The translations under genes and the position numbers were made by a program. Under the pieces are notes generated by a model. The model worked only from the letters and a program-made list of their open reading frames with translations. It made no database searches and had not been told where the DNA came from. DNA of 64,000 bases, taken from JBBIQV01 sp964555285 (lineage in GTDB: Bacteria; Nitrospirota; Nitrospiria; Nitrospirales; Nitrospiraceae). The DNA is taken from contig CAZKRM010000009.1 of the NCBI GenBank assembly GCA_964555285.1, forward strand, positions 40,535 through 104,534, read 5' to 3'. This document shows, piece by piece, positions 33,118 to 41,866 of the stretch (position 1 is its first letter; every line of letters starts with the position of its first letter).

Positions 33118-34203
33118 ATGCGGGTTCGCAGTGGTTACCTCATGACAGGGTCTTGTTCAGAAACGGTCAAAATCACGTCGTCGATGTCGCGCGATCCCGA
33201 ATGGGTCTCATGGTCAGATGAGAAATTGCTCGACTTGCCGATGTGCGAGATCGGCCTCACCATCGAGGAAGGGTTTCTGGCTGAGCAAATCCAACACCTC
33301 TACACCGAATTGGAAGCCAGGCGACTGGTGTTTCGCCCGCACTTCTGGTTGTCGAATGAATGGTTCACTCCGGACGGGGTGCCAGGCATCGCCATCCCGT
33401 TCTTTCTGGCGCATCCCCGGCTGGCCAAGCTGGAATCGAATCAGATGCTGGAGGTGGAAGGTGGATCGCCGGAGTGGTGCATGCGCATTCTCCGGCATGA
33501 GGCGGGCCACGCGATCGAAAACGCGCACCACCTTCGCCGCCGCCGCCGCCGCCAGCAACTGTTCGGCAAATCGTCCCAGCCCTACCCCGAGTACTACACG
33601 CCGAGGCCATACAGCCGCAGCTTCGTTCGGCATCTGGATATCTGGTATGCGCAGAGCCATCCCGATGAGGATTTTGCCGAGACCTTCGCGGTGTGGTTGA
33701 GCCCCGATTCTCTGTGGGCCGAACGCTATCAGGGCTGGCCGGTGCTCAAGAAGCTTCAGTATGTCGATGCATTGATGAAGGAACTGGGGGGGGTGCCGGC
33801 AACAGTGACGACCAGGGAGGAAGTCGACGCGCTGCCCAGCCTGAAGCAGACGTTGCGGGAGCATTACGAGCAGAAGCGGAAACACTACGGGGTGGGACGG
33901 CCCCCCTACTACGATTCGGACCTCAAGCGGCTCTTCTCAGAGTCGCCGGCCTGCGCCGGCAACAAGACGGCCGCCGGCTTCTTGAATCGCATCCGCAGAG
34001 ACGTGCGCCGCAAGGTTGCCGGATGGACGGGGGAATATCAGTACACCATCGACCAGGTGCTGGAAGGCATGATCGGGCGGTGCCGCGAGTTGAATCTCCG
34101 GCTTGCGGTGCCGGAGGAGCAGGCCAAACTCGACTTTACGATTCTGTTGACCGTGCAGACCATGAACTACCTGCACAGCGGGCGGCATAAGGTGGCCTTG
34201 TGA
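33118..34203 (+). CDS. Putative zinc-binding metallopeptidase
   Basis: 361 residues. The HExxH zinc site is HEAGH (127-131), and the candidate third ligand is Glu184 or Glu188 in DEDFAETFAVWL, as in gluzincins. An Arg-rich stretch lies at 140-145, followed by YPEYYTPRPYSR. The family is known from myxobacteria, Nitrospira and others as cytoplasmic putative metallopeptidases; substrate unknown. No signal peptide. The start is uncertain: Met at 33142 and 33187 are alternatives, and homology begins near DPEWVSWSDEKLL. Its stop overlaps the next gene's GTG (GTGA), so the two are translationally coupled. Confidence 0.82.
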   Translation: MRVRSGYLMTGSCSETVKITSSMSRDPEWVSWSDEKLLDLPMCEIGLTIEEGFLAEQIQHLYTELEARRLVFRPHFWLSNEWFTPDGVPGIAIPFFLAHPRLAKLESNQMLEVEGGSPEWCMRILRHEAGHAIENAHHLRRRRRRQQLFGKSSQPYPEYYTPRPYSRSFVRHLDIWYAQSHPDEDFAETFAVWLSPDSLWAERYQGWPVLKKLQYVDALMKELGGVPATVTTREEVDALPSLKQTLREHYEQKRKHYGVGRPPYYDSDLKRLFSESPACAGNKTAAGFLNRIRRDVRRKVAGWTGEYQYTIDQVLEGMIGRCRELNLRLAVPEEQAKLDFTILLTVQTMNYLHSGRHKVAL

Positions 34204-35222
34204 GACGGCTTCGCATTCTCGTCCTGATGCACGAGGACCTGGTTCCTCCCGACCATCTCAACGGACACGATCTCGCGGCGGTCGAATGGAAGACGGAGTA
34301 CGACGTCGTCTCGACGCTGCGGAAACTGGGACACGAAGTCATGCCCCTCGGCGTGAAGAGCGATCTTGGCGTGATCCGGAGCGCGGTCGAGGACTGGAAG
34401 CCGCACATTGCGTTCAACTTACTCGAGGAATTCGACGGGGTCGCGGTGTACGACCAGAACGTTGTGTCGTACCTCGAGCTGCTGCGCGTGCCCTACACCG
34501 GCTGCAATCCGCGCGGCCTGATGCTGGCGCGGGACAAGGCGCTCTCGAAAAAGATCCTGTCCTTCCATCGCATTCCCTTTCCGGATTTCACGGTTGCGCC
34601 GATCGGCCGCGCCGTGAAACGGCCCAAGTGGTTGTCGTTCCCGCTCATTGTGAAGTCCGTCAGCGAGGAAGCGTCACTCGGCATTTCCCAGGCCTCCATC
34701 GTGGAAGACGACGAGAAACTGCGGGAGCGCGTGGCCTTTATTCATGACAGTGTCGGGAGCAGCGCGCTTATTGAACGATATATCGAAGGCCGGGAATTCT
34801 ATGTGGGAGTGATGGGCAACGGCCACCTGCACGTCTTGCCCGTGTGGGAGCTGGTCATGGACAAGTTGCCGGACGACGCGCGGCGGATCGCCACCGAGCG
34901 GGTGAAGTGGAGCCGGAAATACCAAGAGAAATATGGCATCACCTCGCGCGAGGCGAAGAACCTGCCGGAGGGAACGGTGGAGAAAATCCAGCATCTGGCC
35001 AAACGAGTCTACCGTGCGCTCGGTCTCAGCGGCTATGCGCGGATCGATCTCCGCATGGATGCGGAGGGGAAGGTGTACGTGCTGGAAGCCAATCCCAATC
35101 CGCAGATCGCCCACGACGAAGACTTCGCGGATTCGGCGGACAATGCCAACCTCTCCTACAAAGACCTCCTGCAAGAACTCATCAACATCGGGCTCCGCTG
35201 GCGCCCGGCGAAGGCCGCGTAA
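34200..35222 (+). CDS. ATP-grasp ligase (D-Ala-D-Ala ligase-like)
   Basis: 340 residues with an N-terminal Rossmann-like part (RRLRILVLMHEDL...), the ATP-grasp clamp (RDKALSKKIL..., FPLIVKSVSEEASLGIS as the glycine loop), IERYIEGREFYVGVMG, and the catalytic metal-binding end ARIDLRMDAEGKVYVLEANPNP. It would form an ADP-dependent carboxyl-amine or carboxyl-thiol bond. It is translationally coupled to the metallopeptidase, which suggests that one makes and the other trims the same peptide-like product (inference). Unlike true Ddl enzymes, it has long insertions and no peptidoglycan neighbours. Confidence 0.85.
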   Translation: MRRLRILVLMHEDLVPPDHLNGHDLAAVEWKTEYDVVSTLRKLGHEVMPLGVKSDLGVIRSAVEDWKPHIAFNLLEEFDGVAVYDQNVVSYLELLRVPYTGCNPRGLMLARDKALSKKILSFHRIPFPDFTVAPIGRAVKRPKWLSFPLIVKSVSEEASLGISQASIVEDDEKLRERVAFIHDSVGSSALIERYIEGREFYVGVMGNGHLHVLPVWELVMDKLPDDARRIATERVKWSRKYQEKYGITSREAKNLPEGTVEKIQHLAKRVYRALGLSGYARIDLRMDAEGKVYVLEANPNPQIAHDEDFADSADNANLSYKDLLQELINIGLRWRPAKAA

Positions 35223-35623
35223 GTTAAGGCAAGAGACCGCACGCTTGTCCTTCCCTATTCTCCCCGATCAGCCCTTTCCTGCTTCTTTTTTTCGCGCTGC
35301 TCTCTCCGCGTCTTGCCGGTTTTCCGCCCATGATCGCTTGGCAAAGGAGGGGCGAGCCGTCGCGTAACGGCTTGGCGGTCACGCCGCTGCCGTGCAAAGA
35401 ACTTCTTGCACGCGGCAAAAAGCAAGAGCATCCCATGCGATAGCAATCAGCACGGAGCCGGAACTCCGCATAGTGGTGCAACAGTCAGGTCATAATCTGG
35501 ACTTTTATCGCAGATGAAGAGGTGTGCGCCACACCCTGGTGGCCGGCCTAACTTGAAGTAGACCCCCGAACTGGTGTAATGATTTGCGCCTAGCCCGGCG
35601 AACTTTAGCGAGAGGCCCTCAAC
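35223..35623. other. 400-base intergenic region, integration scar candidate
   Basis: No supported gene on either strand. It contains a short dyad (35391-35410, GTGCAA/TTGCAC type). The 3' side leads into the integrase relic. No clear attI or attC structure can be asserted. Confidence 0.4.
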
Positions 35624-35776
35624 ATGTCAACCACTTCCCCGATACAGACCGTCACAGCTGCCCAAAATTATACACCTCAGACACCCAACCCCTCGGCCAC
35701 GCTCTTCGATCGGGTCCGCGATGCGATCCGCCTGGAACACGACTGCTTTCTGACCGTGCATTGTTCTATCCAATAA
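35624..35776 (+). pseudogene. Tyrosine-recombinase/integron-integrase N-terminal relic
   Basis: 50 codons from ATG 35624. The C-terminal part, ATLFDRVRDAIRLEHDCFLT, matches the SAM-like N-domain of integron-type integrases (usually LxDQVRDxIRxxHYSxRTExAY). The frame then ends with TAA at 35774. No catalytic domain follows: the next gene starts two bases later. So it is a truncated relic, or a very short protein. Confidence 0.55.
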
Positions 35777-35777
35777 C

Positions 35778-36461
35778 ATGCGCGCCGTTTGTCTCCAGCA
35801 CGTCCCCTTCGAAGGTCCTGGGGCCTTGGCGACCTCCCTTGCCAAGCACGGGGCGCAGATCGAATGCCGTCTCGTGCCGAAGGATGGCTTGCCATCTGAT
35901 CCCGGCGATCTGCTCATCGTCATGGGCGGGCCGATGTCGGTGAACGATCCCGATCCCTGGATTGCGGATGAAACGTCGTTCATCCAGGCTGCAATCCAAT
36001 CCGGCCTGCCGGTGCTGGGCATCTGCCTGGGCAGCCAGTTGATGGCGAAGGCGCTGGGCGCGCAGGTGCGGCCTGGCCGGGCGATTGAGATCGGCATGAC
36101 GCCCATCCGCCTCACGCAGGCCGGAAAACAGGACCCTGTATTCAGCACCCTGCCGCCGAGCTTCGACGTATTCGAGTGGCACGGCGAGATTTTCGACTTG
36201 CCCAAAGGCAGCCTTCCTCTCGCAGCGTCAGACTTAGCCCCGCTCCAGGCGTTTCGATGTGGACCTCGCGCCTATGGGTTGTTGTTTCACCTCGAACTCG
36301 AGCAGAGTGGAATCGAGGCCCTGTGCCGCGAATGCGCGCCGGATCTGGCGCGCGCGAAGCAGAACGCGCAGCACGTACTCGATCGTGCCATCCCGTACCT
36401 GCCTACCTTGCACCGTATCGCAGATCGCCTCCTCGCCCATCTGCTCGCTCCTCCACGTTGA
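35778..36461 (+). CDS. Class I glutamine amidotransferase (GMP synthase-like)
   Basis: 227 residues with the triad expected of GATase-1: nucleophile Cys83 in LGICLGSQ, His171 and Glu173 in FHLELEQSG. It has no synthetase domain, so it may deliver ammonia to another protein or be a gamma-glutamyl hydrolase-like enzyme. It is 555 bases downstream of the ATP-grasp gene and on the same strand, with the integrase relic between. The start is just two bases after that relic's stop codon. No neighbour clarifies the substrate. Confidence 0.85.
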   Translation: MRAVCLQHVPFEGPGALATSLAKHGAQIECRLVPKDGLPSDPGDLLIVMGGPMSVNDPDPWIADETSFIQAAIQSGLPVLGICLGSQLMAKALGAQVRPGRAIEIGMTPIRLTQAGKQDPVFSTLPPSFDVFEWHGEIFDLPKGSLPLAASDLAPLQAFRCGPRAYGLLFHLELEQSGIEALCRECAPDLARAKQNAQHVLDRAIPYLPTLHRIADRLLAHLLAPPR

Positions 36462-36512
36462 TTGCCGGACTGTTTCTGAAGTACCCTGAACGGCCTCAAC
36501 GCGAGCGAGCGG

Positions 36513-36575
36513 CAGTCAGCCTTCAGCTATGAGGTGTCGGCTGAAAGCTGATCGCTGACGGCTGAGAGCTGATTC
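36513..36575 (+). repeat. GCTGATCGCTGA-family intergenic repeat, copy B
   Basis: GCTGATCGCTGA (36547-36558) and GCTGAGAGCTGA (36561-36572), plus an inverted TCAGCCTTCAGC (36516-36527). It sits between the amidotransferase and dapL. See copies A and C. Confidence 0.6.
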
Positions 36576-36594
36576 AACGAAAGGAGCGAGCGGA

Positions 36595-37770
36595 ATGCCC
36601 GGTTTCCCCATTGAGTTTGCCACCCGCATCAAGACCCTGCCCCCCTATCTGTTCGCAGCGATCGACGAGATGAAGCAGCAAGCGATCGCGCGGGGGGTGG
36701 ATATCATCAACCTCGGCATCGGCGACCCCGACCTGCCGACCCCAACGCCGATTATCGAGAGCCTCAAGAAAGCTGCGGCGGACCCCAAGCACCATCAATA
36801 TCCATCGTATGAGGGCATGCTCTCGTTTCGCAAAGCCGTGGCGGATTGGTACACACGTCGCTTCCGCGTCACGCTCGACCCGACATCTGAAGTGCTGACC
36901 CTCATCGGTTCGAAAGAAGGCATCGGACATATTCCCTTGGCATTCATCGACCCGGGCGACATCGTGCTCGTCCCAAGTCCCGGCTATCCCGTCTATCCCG
37001 TGGGGACCAGTTTCGCGGGCGGCGTCTCGCACATCATGCCGCTGACGAACCAGAACGGGTTTCTTCCGGATCTCAATGCGATCCCGAAGGATGTGGCACA
37101 GAAAGCGAAGCTGATGTTCCTGAACTCGCCGAACAATCCCACGTCGGTGATCGCGAGCAAAGACTATTTCAAGCGCGTGGTCGAGTTTGCCCAGGCCAAT
37201 CAAATCATCGTCTGCCACGACGCGGCCTACTCGGAGATTTTCTATGACGGAAAGCGACCGGCAAGTTTTCTAGAAGTGGATGGAGCCAAGGACGTGGGCA
37301 TCGAGTTCCACTCGCTGTCGAAGACCTACAACATGACCGGCTGGCGCATCGGATTTGCCGTTGGGAACAAACAGGTCCTGGCGGGACTCGGCAAAGTGAA
37401 GAGCAACCTCGACTCCGGCTGTTTCCAAGCCATTCAGGAAGCCGGCATCACGGCACTGAGCCTGGACGATCATGTGACCGACAGCCTGCGCAAGATTTAT
37501 CAGGAGCGCCGCGACGTGCTGGTGCCGGGCTTGAAGAAACTCGGGCTGGAGGTCGATCCGCCCCCCGCCGCCTTCTATGTGTGGGTGACCGTGCCGAAGG
37601 GCTACACCTCCGCATCGTTCACTGCTCACGTGCTGGAGAAGGCGGGGATCGTGACGACGCCGGGCAATGGATTTGGCGCACCCGGCGAAGGCTATGTGAG
37701 GATGACCGTGTGCACGACGAAAGAAAGGTTGGCAGAGGCGGTCGAGCGAATCCGCAAGGCTGGATTCTAG
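36595..37770 (+). CDS. dapL: LL-diaminopimelate aminotransferase (DapL type), class I PLP fold
   Basis: 391 residues. PLP-lysine is K243 in SLSKTYNMTGWR. Also present are the cofactor-site SPGYPVY, LNSPNNPT and CHDAAYS (Asp209), with an N-terminal LPPYLFAAIDEMKQQA typical of DapL/DapL2. DapL converts tetrahydrodipicolinate directly to LL-diaminopimelate, bypassing acyl intermediates. dapA, dapB and lysA are 13-16 kb away; dapD/dapC/dapE homologues are not seen. Other class I aminotransferases (alanine, aspartate types) are not fully excluded. GAAAGGAGCGAG lies just before the ATG. Confidence 0.85.
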   Translation: MPGFPIEFATRIKTLPPYLFAAIDEMKQQAIARGVDIINLGIGDPDLPTPTPIIESLKKAAADPKHHQYPSYEGMLSFRKAVADWYTRRFRVTLDPTSEVLTLIGSKEGIGHIPLAFIDPGDIVLVPSPGYPVYPVGTSFAGGVSHIMPLTNQNGFLPDLNAIPKDVAQKAKLMFLNSPNNPTSVIASKDYFKRVVEFAQANQIIVCHDAAYSEIFYDGKRPASFLEVDGAKDVGIEFHSLSKTYNMTGWRIGFAVGNKQVLAGLGKVKSNLDSGCFQAIQEAGITALSLDDHVTDSLRKIYQERRDVLVPGLKKLGLEVDPPPAAFYVWVTVPKGYTSASFTAHVLEKAGIVTTPGNGFGAPGEGYVRMTVCTTKERLAEAVERIRKAGF

Positions 37771-37771
37771 T

Positions 37772-37860
37772 TTTGAGTTCTGAGTTCTGAATGCTGAGTT
37801 CTCGGACGTGTCTCCCTAACTCAGAACTAAGAACTCCAAACTCAGAACTCTCAACTCAGC
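37772..37860. repeat. Degenerate GAGTTCTGA tandem and inverted repeats
   Basis: Repeats of GAGTTCTGA (37775-37803) and the reverse complement AACTCAGAAC (from 37817 and again near 37840) form a large imperfect hairpin between dapL and folK. It may act as a terminator or be a duplicated tract; no U-run is present. Confidence 0.6.
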
Positions 37861-37875
37861 ACGATCTGGTTCATA

Positions 37876-38445
37876 ATGCGGGAAACCGTCTTCATCGGGT
37901 TTGGATCGAATGTGGGAGATCGGGTGGACTTTTGTGATCGGGCCGTGACCCTCCTCGGTCTTCTGCCACATTCACAGGTAACAGCCCTATCCTCGCTCTA
38001 TGAGACGGAGCCGGTGAACGATGGGGCCGCGCCCGGTGAGGGTTGGTTCCTCAACGGCGTCCTGCAGCTTGAGACGGATGTGACCCCGCGCAGCCTCCTG
38101 GCGGTCTGTCGAGAAATCGAGCAGGCACTGGGGCGCGACCAGGACGATCGCAAAGGTCCTCGAACCCTGGACCTCGACATCCTGTTTTATGGTGGCCACG
38201 TGATCGACGAACCAGGCCTGCTCGTTCCGCACCCTCGCTTGCACCAGAGAAGGTTCGTCTTGGTGCCGATGGTCGAACTCGCTCCTGACCGGCAACATCC
38301 GGTGTCACGCCGGACCATGCAGGCCTTGTTGGGCGAGCTTCATGATTGTTCCCTTGTGCGCCGCCTCGTGCCTCAACCCAACTCCCGTTACGGCTCCCGT
38401 CCGAGTTGCAGCCTACGCCCCGCCGCAGCCGATTCCCGATCGTGA
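37876..38445 (+). CDS. folK: 6-hydroxymethyl-7,8-dihydropterin pyrophosphokinase
   Basis: Transfers pyrophosphate from ATP to the pterin in folate synthesis. FIGFGSNVGDR (start), YETEPV, FLNGV, DRKGPRTLDLDILFYG, and VPHPRLHQRRFVLVPMVELAP are diagnostic. Length is 189 residues with a C-terminal extension of about 25 residues of low similarity, which overlaps panC. Its TGA overlaps the panC GTG (GTGA), so folate and pantothenate steps are coupled. Confidence 0.93.
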   Translation: MRETVFIGFGSNVGDRVDFCDRAVTLLGLLPHSQVTALSSLYETEPVNDGAAPGEGWFLNGVLQLETDVTPRSLLAVCREIEQALGRDQDDRKGPRTLDLDILFYGGHVIDEPGLLVPHPRLHQRRFVLVPMVELAPDRQHPVSRRTMQALLGELHDCSLVRRLVPQPNSRYGSRPSCSLRPAAADSRS

Positions 38446-39281
38446 AGACCATCACGTCACCAAAGGCGCTCGCTGGTTGGAGCCGGCAGCTCTCTCGCGA
38501 AGGGGTGACCATCGGGTTTGTCCCCACGATGGGTGCGCTGCATGCGGGCCATCGCGCCTTGATTCGCGCCGCGCGCCTGTCCTGCGACGCGCTCGCCGTC
38601 AGCGTGTTCGTGAACCCCGCGCAGTTCGGACCTCATGAGGACCTGGCCAAATATCCACGGCAACTCAAACAAGACCGCGCGCTCTGCGCGTCGGAAGGTG
38701 TGGATGTGTTCTTTACCCCGAGGACGGAAGCCATCTATCCCCCCGGGTTTCAAACCGCAGTGACGGTGTGCGATATCGCCCGGCGGTGGGAGGGCGATGC
38801 CAGGCCACACCATTTTCAGGGCGTCGCCACGGTCGTCACCAAACTGCTGTGCCTGGTCAGGCCGGACGTCGCGCTCTTCGGGCAGAAGGATTATCAGCAG
38901 GCGGTGCTGATTCAGCGGCTGGTGGAGGACTTGAACCTCGGCACAAGGATCGTGATTCGCCCGACGGTCCGGGAGTCGGACGGCCTCGCCTTGAGTTCCC
39001 GCAATGTGTACCTGACTCCGGCGCAGCGCCGTGCCGCGCCGGTGCTCTATCGCGCTTTGCAGGCCGGCGCGCAGGCGATCCGCCGCGGGATCCGGTCCGG
39101 TGCACGGATTCACCAGAGCATGACGAAGATCGTGCAACGCGAGCCACTGACGCACGTCGAGTATCTCGCCGTCTGCCACCCCACCACACTCGAACCGCTT
39201 TCGACCGTTACATCGCGCGCAGTGCTCCTCGGTGCTATCCGCATCGGCAAGGTCCGCCTCATCGATAACGTGCTGGTCTAG
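38442..39281 (+). CDS. panC: Pantothenate synthetase
   Basis: Joins pantoate and beta-alanine using ATP. The GTG at 38442 gives 279 residues beginning VKTITSPKALAGW. The nucleotidyl-transferase motifs FVPTMGALHAGHRALI (HxGH) and FVNPAQFGP, the GVATVVTKLLCLVRPDVALFGQKDYQQ block, and LALSSRNVYLT are intact. An upstream in-frame start at 38346 lies inside folK and is rejected. panB and panD are not in the window. Confidence 0.95.
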   Translation: MKTITSPKALAGWSRQLSREGVTIGFVPTMGALHAGHRALIRAARLSCDALAVSVFVNPAQFGPHEDLAKYPRQLKQDRALCASEGVDVFFTPRTEAIYPPGFQTAVTVCDIARRWEGDARPHHFQGVATVVTKLLCLVRPDVALFGQKDYQQAVLIQRLVEDLNLGTRIVIRPTVRESDGLALSSRNVYLTPAQRRAAPVLYRALQAGAQAIRRGIRSGARIHQSMTKIVQREPLTHVEYLAVCHPTTLEPLSTVTSRAVLLGAIRIGKVRLIDNVLV

Positions 39282-39315
39282 CAGCCTGCTAGGTCTCGCG
39301 ATGAATGGGGAATGG

Positions 39316-39819
39316 CTAGGCTATGGGGGGAGCGCTCTGGCTCATCAGCAGATTCAAGACCACTTGGCTGAGCCGTTGCTTGTCGCTGGGGCGGAGCTCA
39401 AGAAACTTCACGCCCATCGAGGGCGGGCGGACCGAACAGACCATCGCCGTCTCCACTTTGATCGCCTCTTCACGCTTCGATGGCTTGAAGTGCAGTTCAA
39501 AAAAACTGCCTTGTGGAAGCGCGGACGACGTTTGGAGCGCGCAGCCGCCCATCGAAATATCCGTCACGACGTCTTCAGTGAGCGGTTCACCCACGATGGA
39601 CAGCGCCGGGAAATGGGCCGCCAGGCGCTTGTACTGCCGGCGGTCAAAGGCCTGGCTGGCGTTGCGGGTACTGGGTCGGAAGGCGCGGAATCGATTCGTG
39701 CAGACTTGGCAGCGGAATGGAAAGAGGTTGAACCGGTTGAGAAGCCGTTCCACCGTGCCGCCTTGGGACGTGACACGAACGAACGGAGTTCCGCAGGCAG
39801 GACAGTGGAGTTCCTTCAT
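39316..39819 (-). CDS. Zinc-ribbon plus PilZ-domain protein
   Basis: The start at 39819 has AGAGGAAG about four bases upstream and shares four bases (ATGA) with the MazG-like stop. 167 residues: an N-terminal zinc ribbon CPAC ... CQVC (about residues 6-40), then a PilZ domain with RQYKR (RxxxR) and DISMGGCAL (DxSxxG), so cyclic-di-GMP binding should be preserved. It is the fourth PilZ protein of the window, and the only one with a metal-binding module. A longer upstream start is rejected. Confidence 0.85.
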   Translation of the reverse strand: MKELHCPACGTPFVRVTSQGGTVERLLNRFNLFPFRCQVCTNRFRAFRPSTRNASQAFDRRQYKRLAAHFPALSIVGEPLTEDVVTDISMGGCALQTSSALPQGSFFELHFKPSKREEAIKVETAMVCSVRPPSMGVKFLELRPSDKQRLSQVVLNLLMSQSAPPIA

Positions 39820-40235
39820 CGCTCTTCCTCTACCTTCTGGTTCCCATTCTGCGGTTGGAGTACGACCCCGCCCTGTCCGTCGGCCGACTGTTTTTCCAGA
39901 ATCGGCGCAAGGTGCGCCGGCGAGTAGGTCGGCGGCTTGACCCATTTCCCATCCGACCGTTTGTATCCCCCGACTTTGCTCAAGTTCGAGCGGTGGACTT
40001 CGCGGAACACCGGCCCCATGTCGATTCCATACGACACGGCGGTGCCATAGACGACATAGAGCAAATCAGCCAACTCCTTCGCAATGCCCACCAAATCCTG
40101 TTGTGCGAGCGCCTCTTTGAGTTCGTTGAATTCCTCGTCGATCAAACGGACCCGGAGCTCGCGCGTGGCCTCATCGGGCACCGCCGGCACGTCGCGCAGA
40201 ACAATTTCAAACTTGCGATGGAACTCGGCCACCAT
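39816..40235 (-). CDS. MazG-like nucleotide pyrophosphohydrolase
   Basis: 139 residues from ATG 40235 (GGAGGAG eight bases upstream). The acidic metal-binding helix pair is visible: RLIDEEFNELKEAL (EExxE) and AKELADLLYVVYG (ExxD), the all-alpha NTP-PPase core. It probably hydrolyses NTPs or dNTPs, or is a phosphoribosyl-ATP pyrophosphohydrolase-like protein. It lies between rmuC (upstream) and the PilZ gene with four-base overlap, so it may share a transcript with both. The longer start at 40547 runs across rmuC and is not credible. Confidence 0.85.
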   Translation of the reverse strand: MVAEFHRKFEIVLRDVPAVPDEATRELRVRLIDEEFNELKEALAQQDLVGIAKELADLLYVVYGTAVSYGIDMGPVFREVHRSNLSKVGGYKRSDGKWVKPPTYSPAHLAPILEKQSADGQGGVVLQPQNGNQKVEEER

Positions 40236-40290
40236 CGCCTGCTCCTCCGGCACATACCCGTTCGCCTGCCCTGAGCCCTGTCGATGTGCT

Positions 40291-41682
40291 TCATTCGGTG
40301 TCAAACGGCAACCCCTTTCGCGGGACAATTTCGGCCGGCTCGAGCATCGGAATGTCTTTGTCGGAGGAGATGCCCAGTTCTTTGAACTTGCGGGCAGCCG
40401 GGAGAATCCTCGTCTCCAGCGAGCCGACGGCCTTGTTGTAGGCCACCACGCTTTTACCGAGGGCCTGCCCCACATCGTTGAGATGATCCGCCAAGACGGC
40501 CATTCGCTCGTAGAGGTCCTTGCCCAGCCTGCCGGCCTGCTCGGCATGTTCGGTCAACCGTTCCTGCCGCCAGCCATAGGCGACGGCGCGCAGCAGCGCC
40601 ATCAAGGTCGTCGGTGTGGCGATCACGACACCGTGGGCAAACCCGTCTTCGATCAGCGTCTGATCTTGGTCCAGCGCCGCTCCGAGAAATTGCTCGCCGG
40701 GGAGAAACAGCACGACGAACTCAGGAGTCTGCGGGAACTGGTTCCAATAGGCTTTCAGGCTCAGATCCTCCATGCGGCTGCGCACCTGCTCCGCATGCCG
40801 ACGCAGGCAGGACAGACGTTGCGTGTCATCGGAGGCTTCGTGCGCCTCAAGGTAGGCTGAGAGGACCGTCTTCGCATCCACCACGATCTGACGTCCACCG
40901 GGAAGTTGCACCACCAAGTCGGGCCGCAACCGCCCTTCGTCGTTCTCAACCTGTTCCTGCTCCGTGAAATCGCAATGGGCGACCATGCCCGCCAGCTCGG
41001 CCACACGTCGGAGCGTGATCTCACCCCAACGTCCCCGGACATTCGGCACACGGAGCGCTTTCACGAGATTACCGGTCTCCTGCTGAAGCCGTTGTTGCGA
41101 CTCGGCGAGCGACTTCAAATGTTGATCGAGCCCGCCGTAGGCGCTTTGCCGCGAGTTTTCTAAAAATTGGAGTTGGTCCTCGTAGCGAGTCAGCGACTCG
41201 TAGAGCGGTTTCACCAGCTCGTCGATGGCCTGTTGCCGCTGGGCCAAGTCGCCCTTCGCTTCGGCATGGAGGGTCGCGAACGACGTCTTGGCCAGATTCA
41301 GGAAGGCTTCGTTGTTTTGTTTGAGCGCTTCGCCGGACAGGGCCTGGAAGGATTCGAGCAGTTCCTGTCTCGCTTGCATCAGGAGCGATTTCTGCTCATC
41401 GAGCTGCTTCAGGGTCTCTTGCACGCGGGTCTCGGCGATGGCACGAGCTTGCTGCGCCTGGGTCAGCTCACGTCGCACACCAGCCGTCTCCGTTCGTTCC
41501 AGTTCAGCCTGTTTGCGAAGCTCGTCGGTGAGCGTTTCCGCGCGGTGAGCGCGCTCCGCCGTTTCCAACACGCGCACCTGCATCTCGGCGCGGAACCGCG
41601 CGGCAATCCAGACACCGGCCAGTACGGCCCCGGCCAGAACGCCTGCTCCAAGCCCAATGGAGAAGCTGAACAGATCCGGCAT
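40291..41682 (-). CDS. rmuC: DNA recombination protein RmuC
   Basis: 463 residues from ATG 41682 (CGAGGTGAG upstream). An N-terminal membrane helix (residues about 5-25) and a long coiled coil (about 30-190) are followed by the RmuC nuclease-like domain: VPNVRGRWGEITLRRVAELAGM, RPDLVVQLPGGRQIVVDAKT, PEFVVLFLPGEQFLGAAL, and ATPTTLMALLRAVAYGWRQE. RmuC limits DNA inversions and is linked to defence against foreign DNA (established for the family). It heads a cluster with MazG-like and PilZ genes. Confidence 0.93.
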   Translation of the reverse strand: MPDLFSFSIGLGAGVLAGAVLAGVWIAARFRAEMQVRVLETAERAHRAETLTDELRKQAELERTETAGVRRELTQAQQARAIAETRVQETLKQLDEQKSLLMQARQELLESFQALSGEALKQNNEAFLNLAKTSFATLHAEAKGDLAQRQQAIDELVKPLYESLTRYEDQLQFLENSRQSAYGGLDQHLKSLAESQQRLQQETGNLVKALRVPNVRGRWGEITLRRVAELAGMVAHCDFTEQEQVENDEGRLRPDLVVQLPGGRQIVVDAKTVLSAYLEAHEASDDTQRLSCLRRHAEQVRSRMEDLSLKAYWNQFPQTPEFVVLFLPGEQFLGAALDQDQTLIEDGFAHGVVIATPTTLMALLRAVAYGWRQERLTEHAEQAGRLGKDLYERMAVLADHLNDVGQALGKSVVAYNKAVGSLETRILPAARKFKELGISSDKDIPMLEPAEIVPRKGLPFDTE

Positions 41683-41866
41683 CTCACCTCGCTTGTCGCC
41701 CTCGCGCACCACACGGGGTGTGAAGACGCCGCGTACATCGATGTGTGGAGAAAAGGCACGCTAGCGTACGACAACCTGAAAAGAAACGTCAAGTCGCTAC
41801 AAAGACGTGCACTCTGATAATCCTCAGGATTCCGAAGATTGATTTTCCGGCCGCCCGTCGCACCCC

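Noticed and set aside
35391..35410. GTGCAA/TTGCAC dyad before the integrase relic
   Set aside because: Arms include a bulge and almost no loop; no functional site can be assigned.
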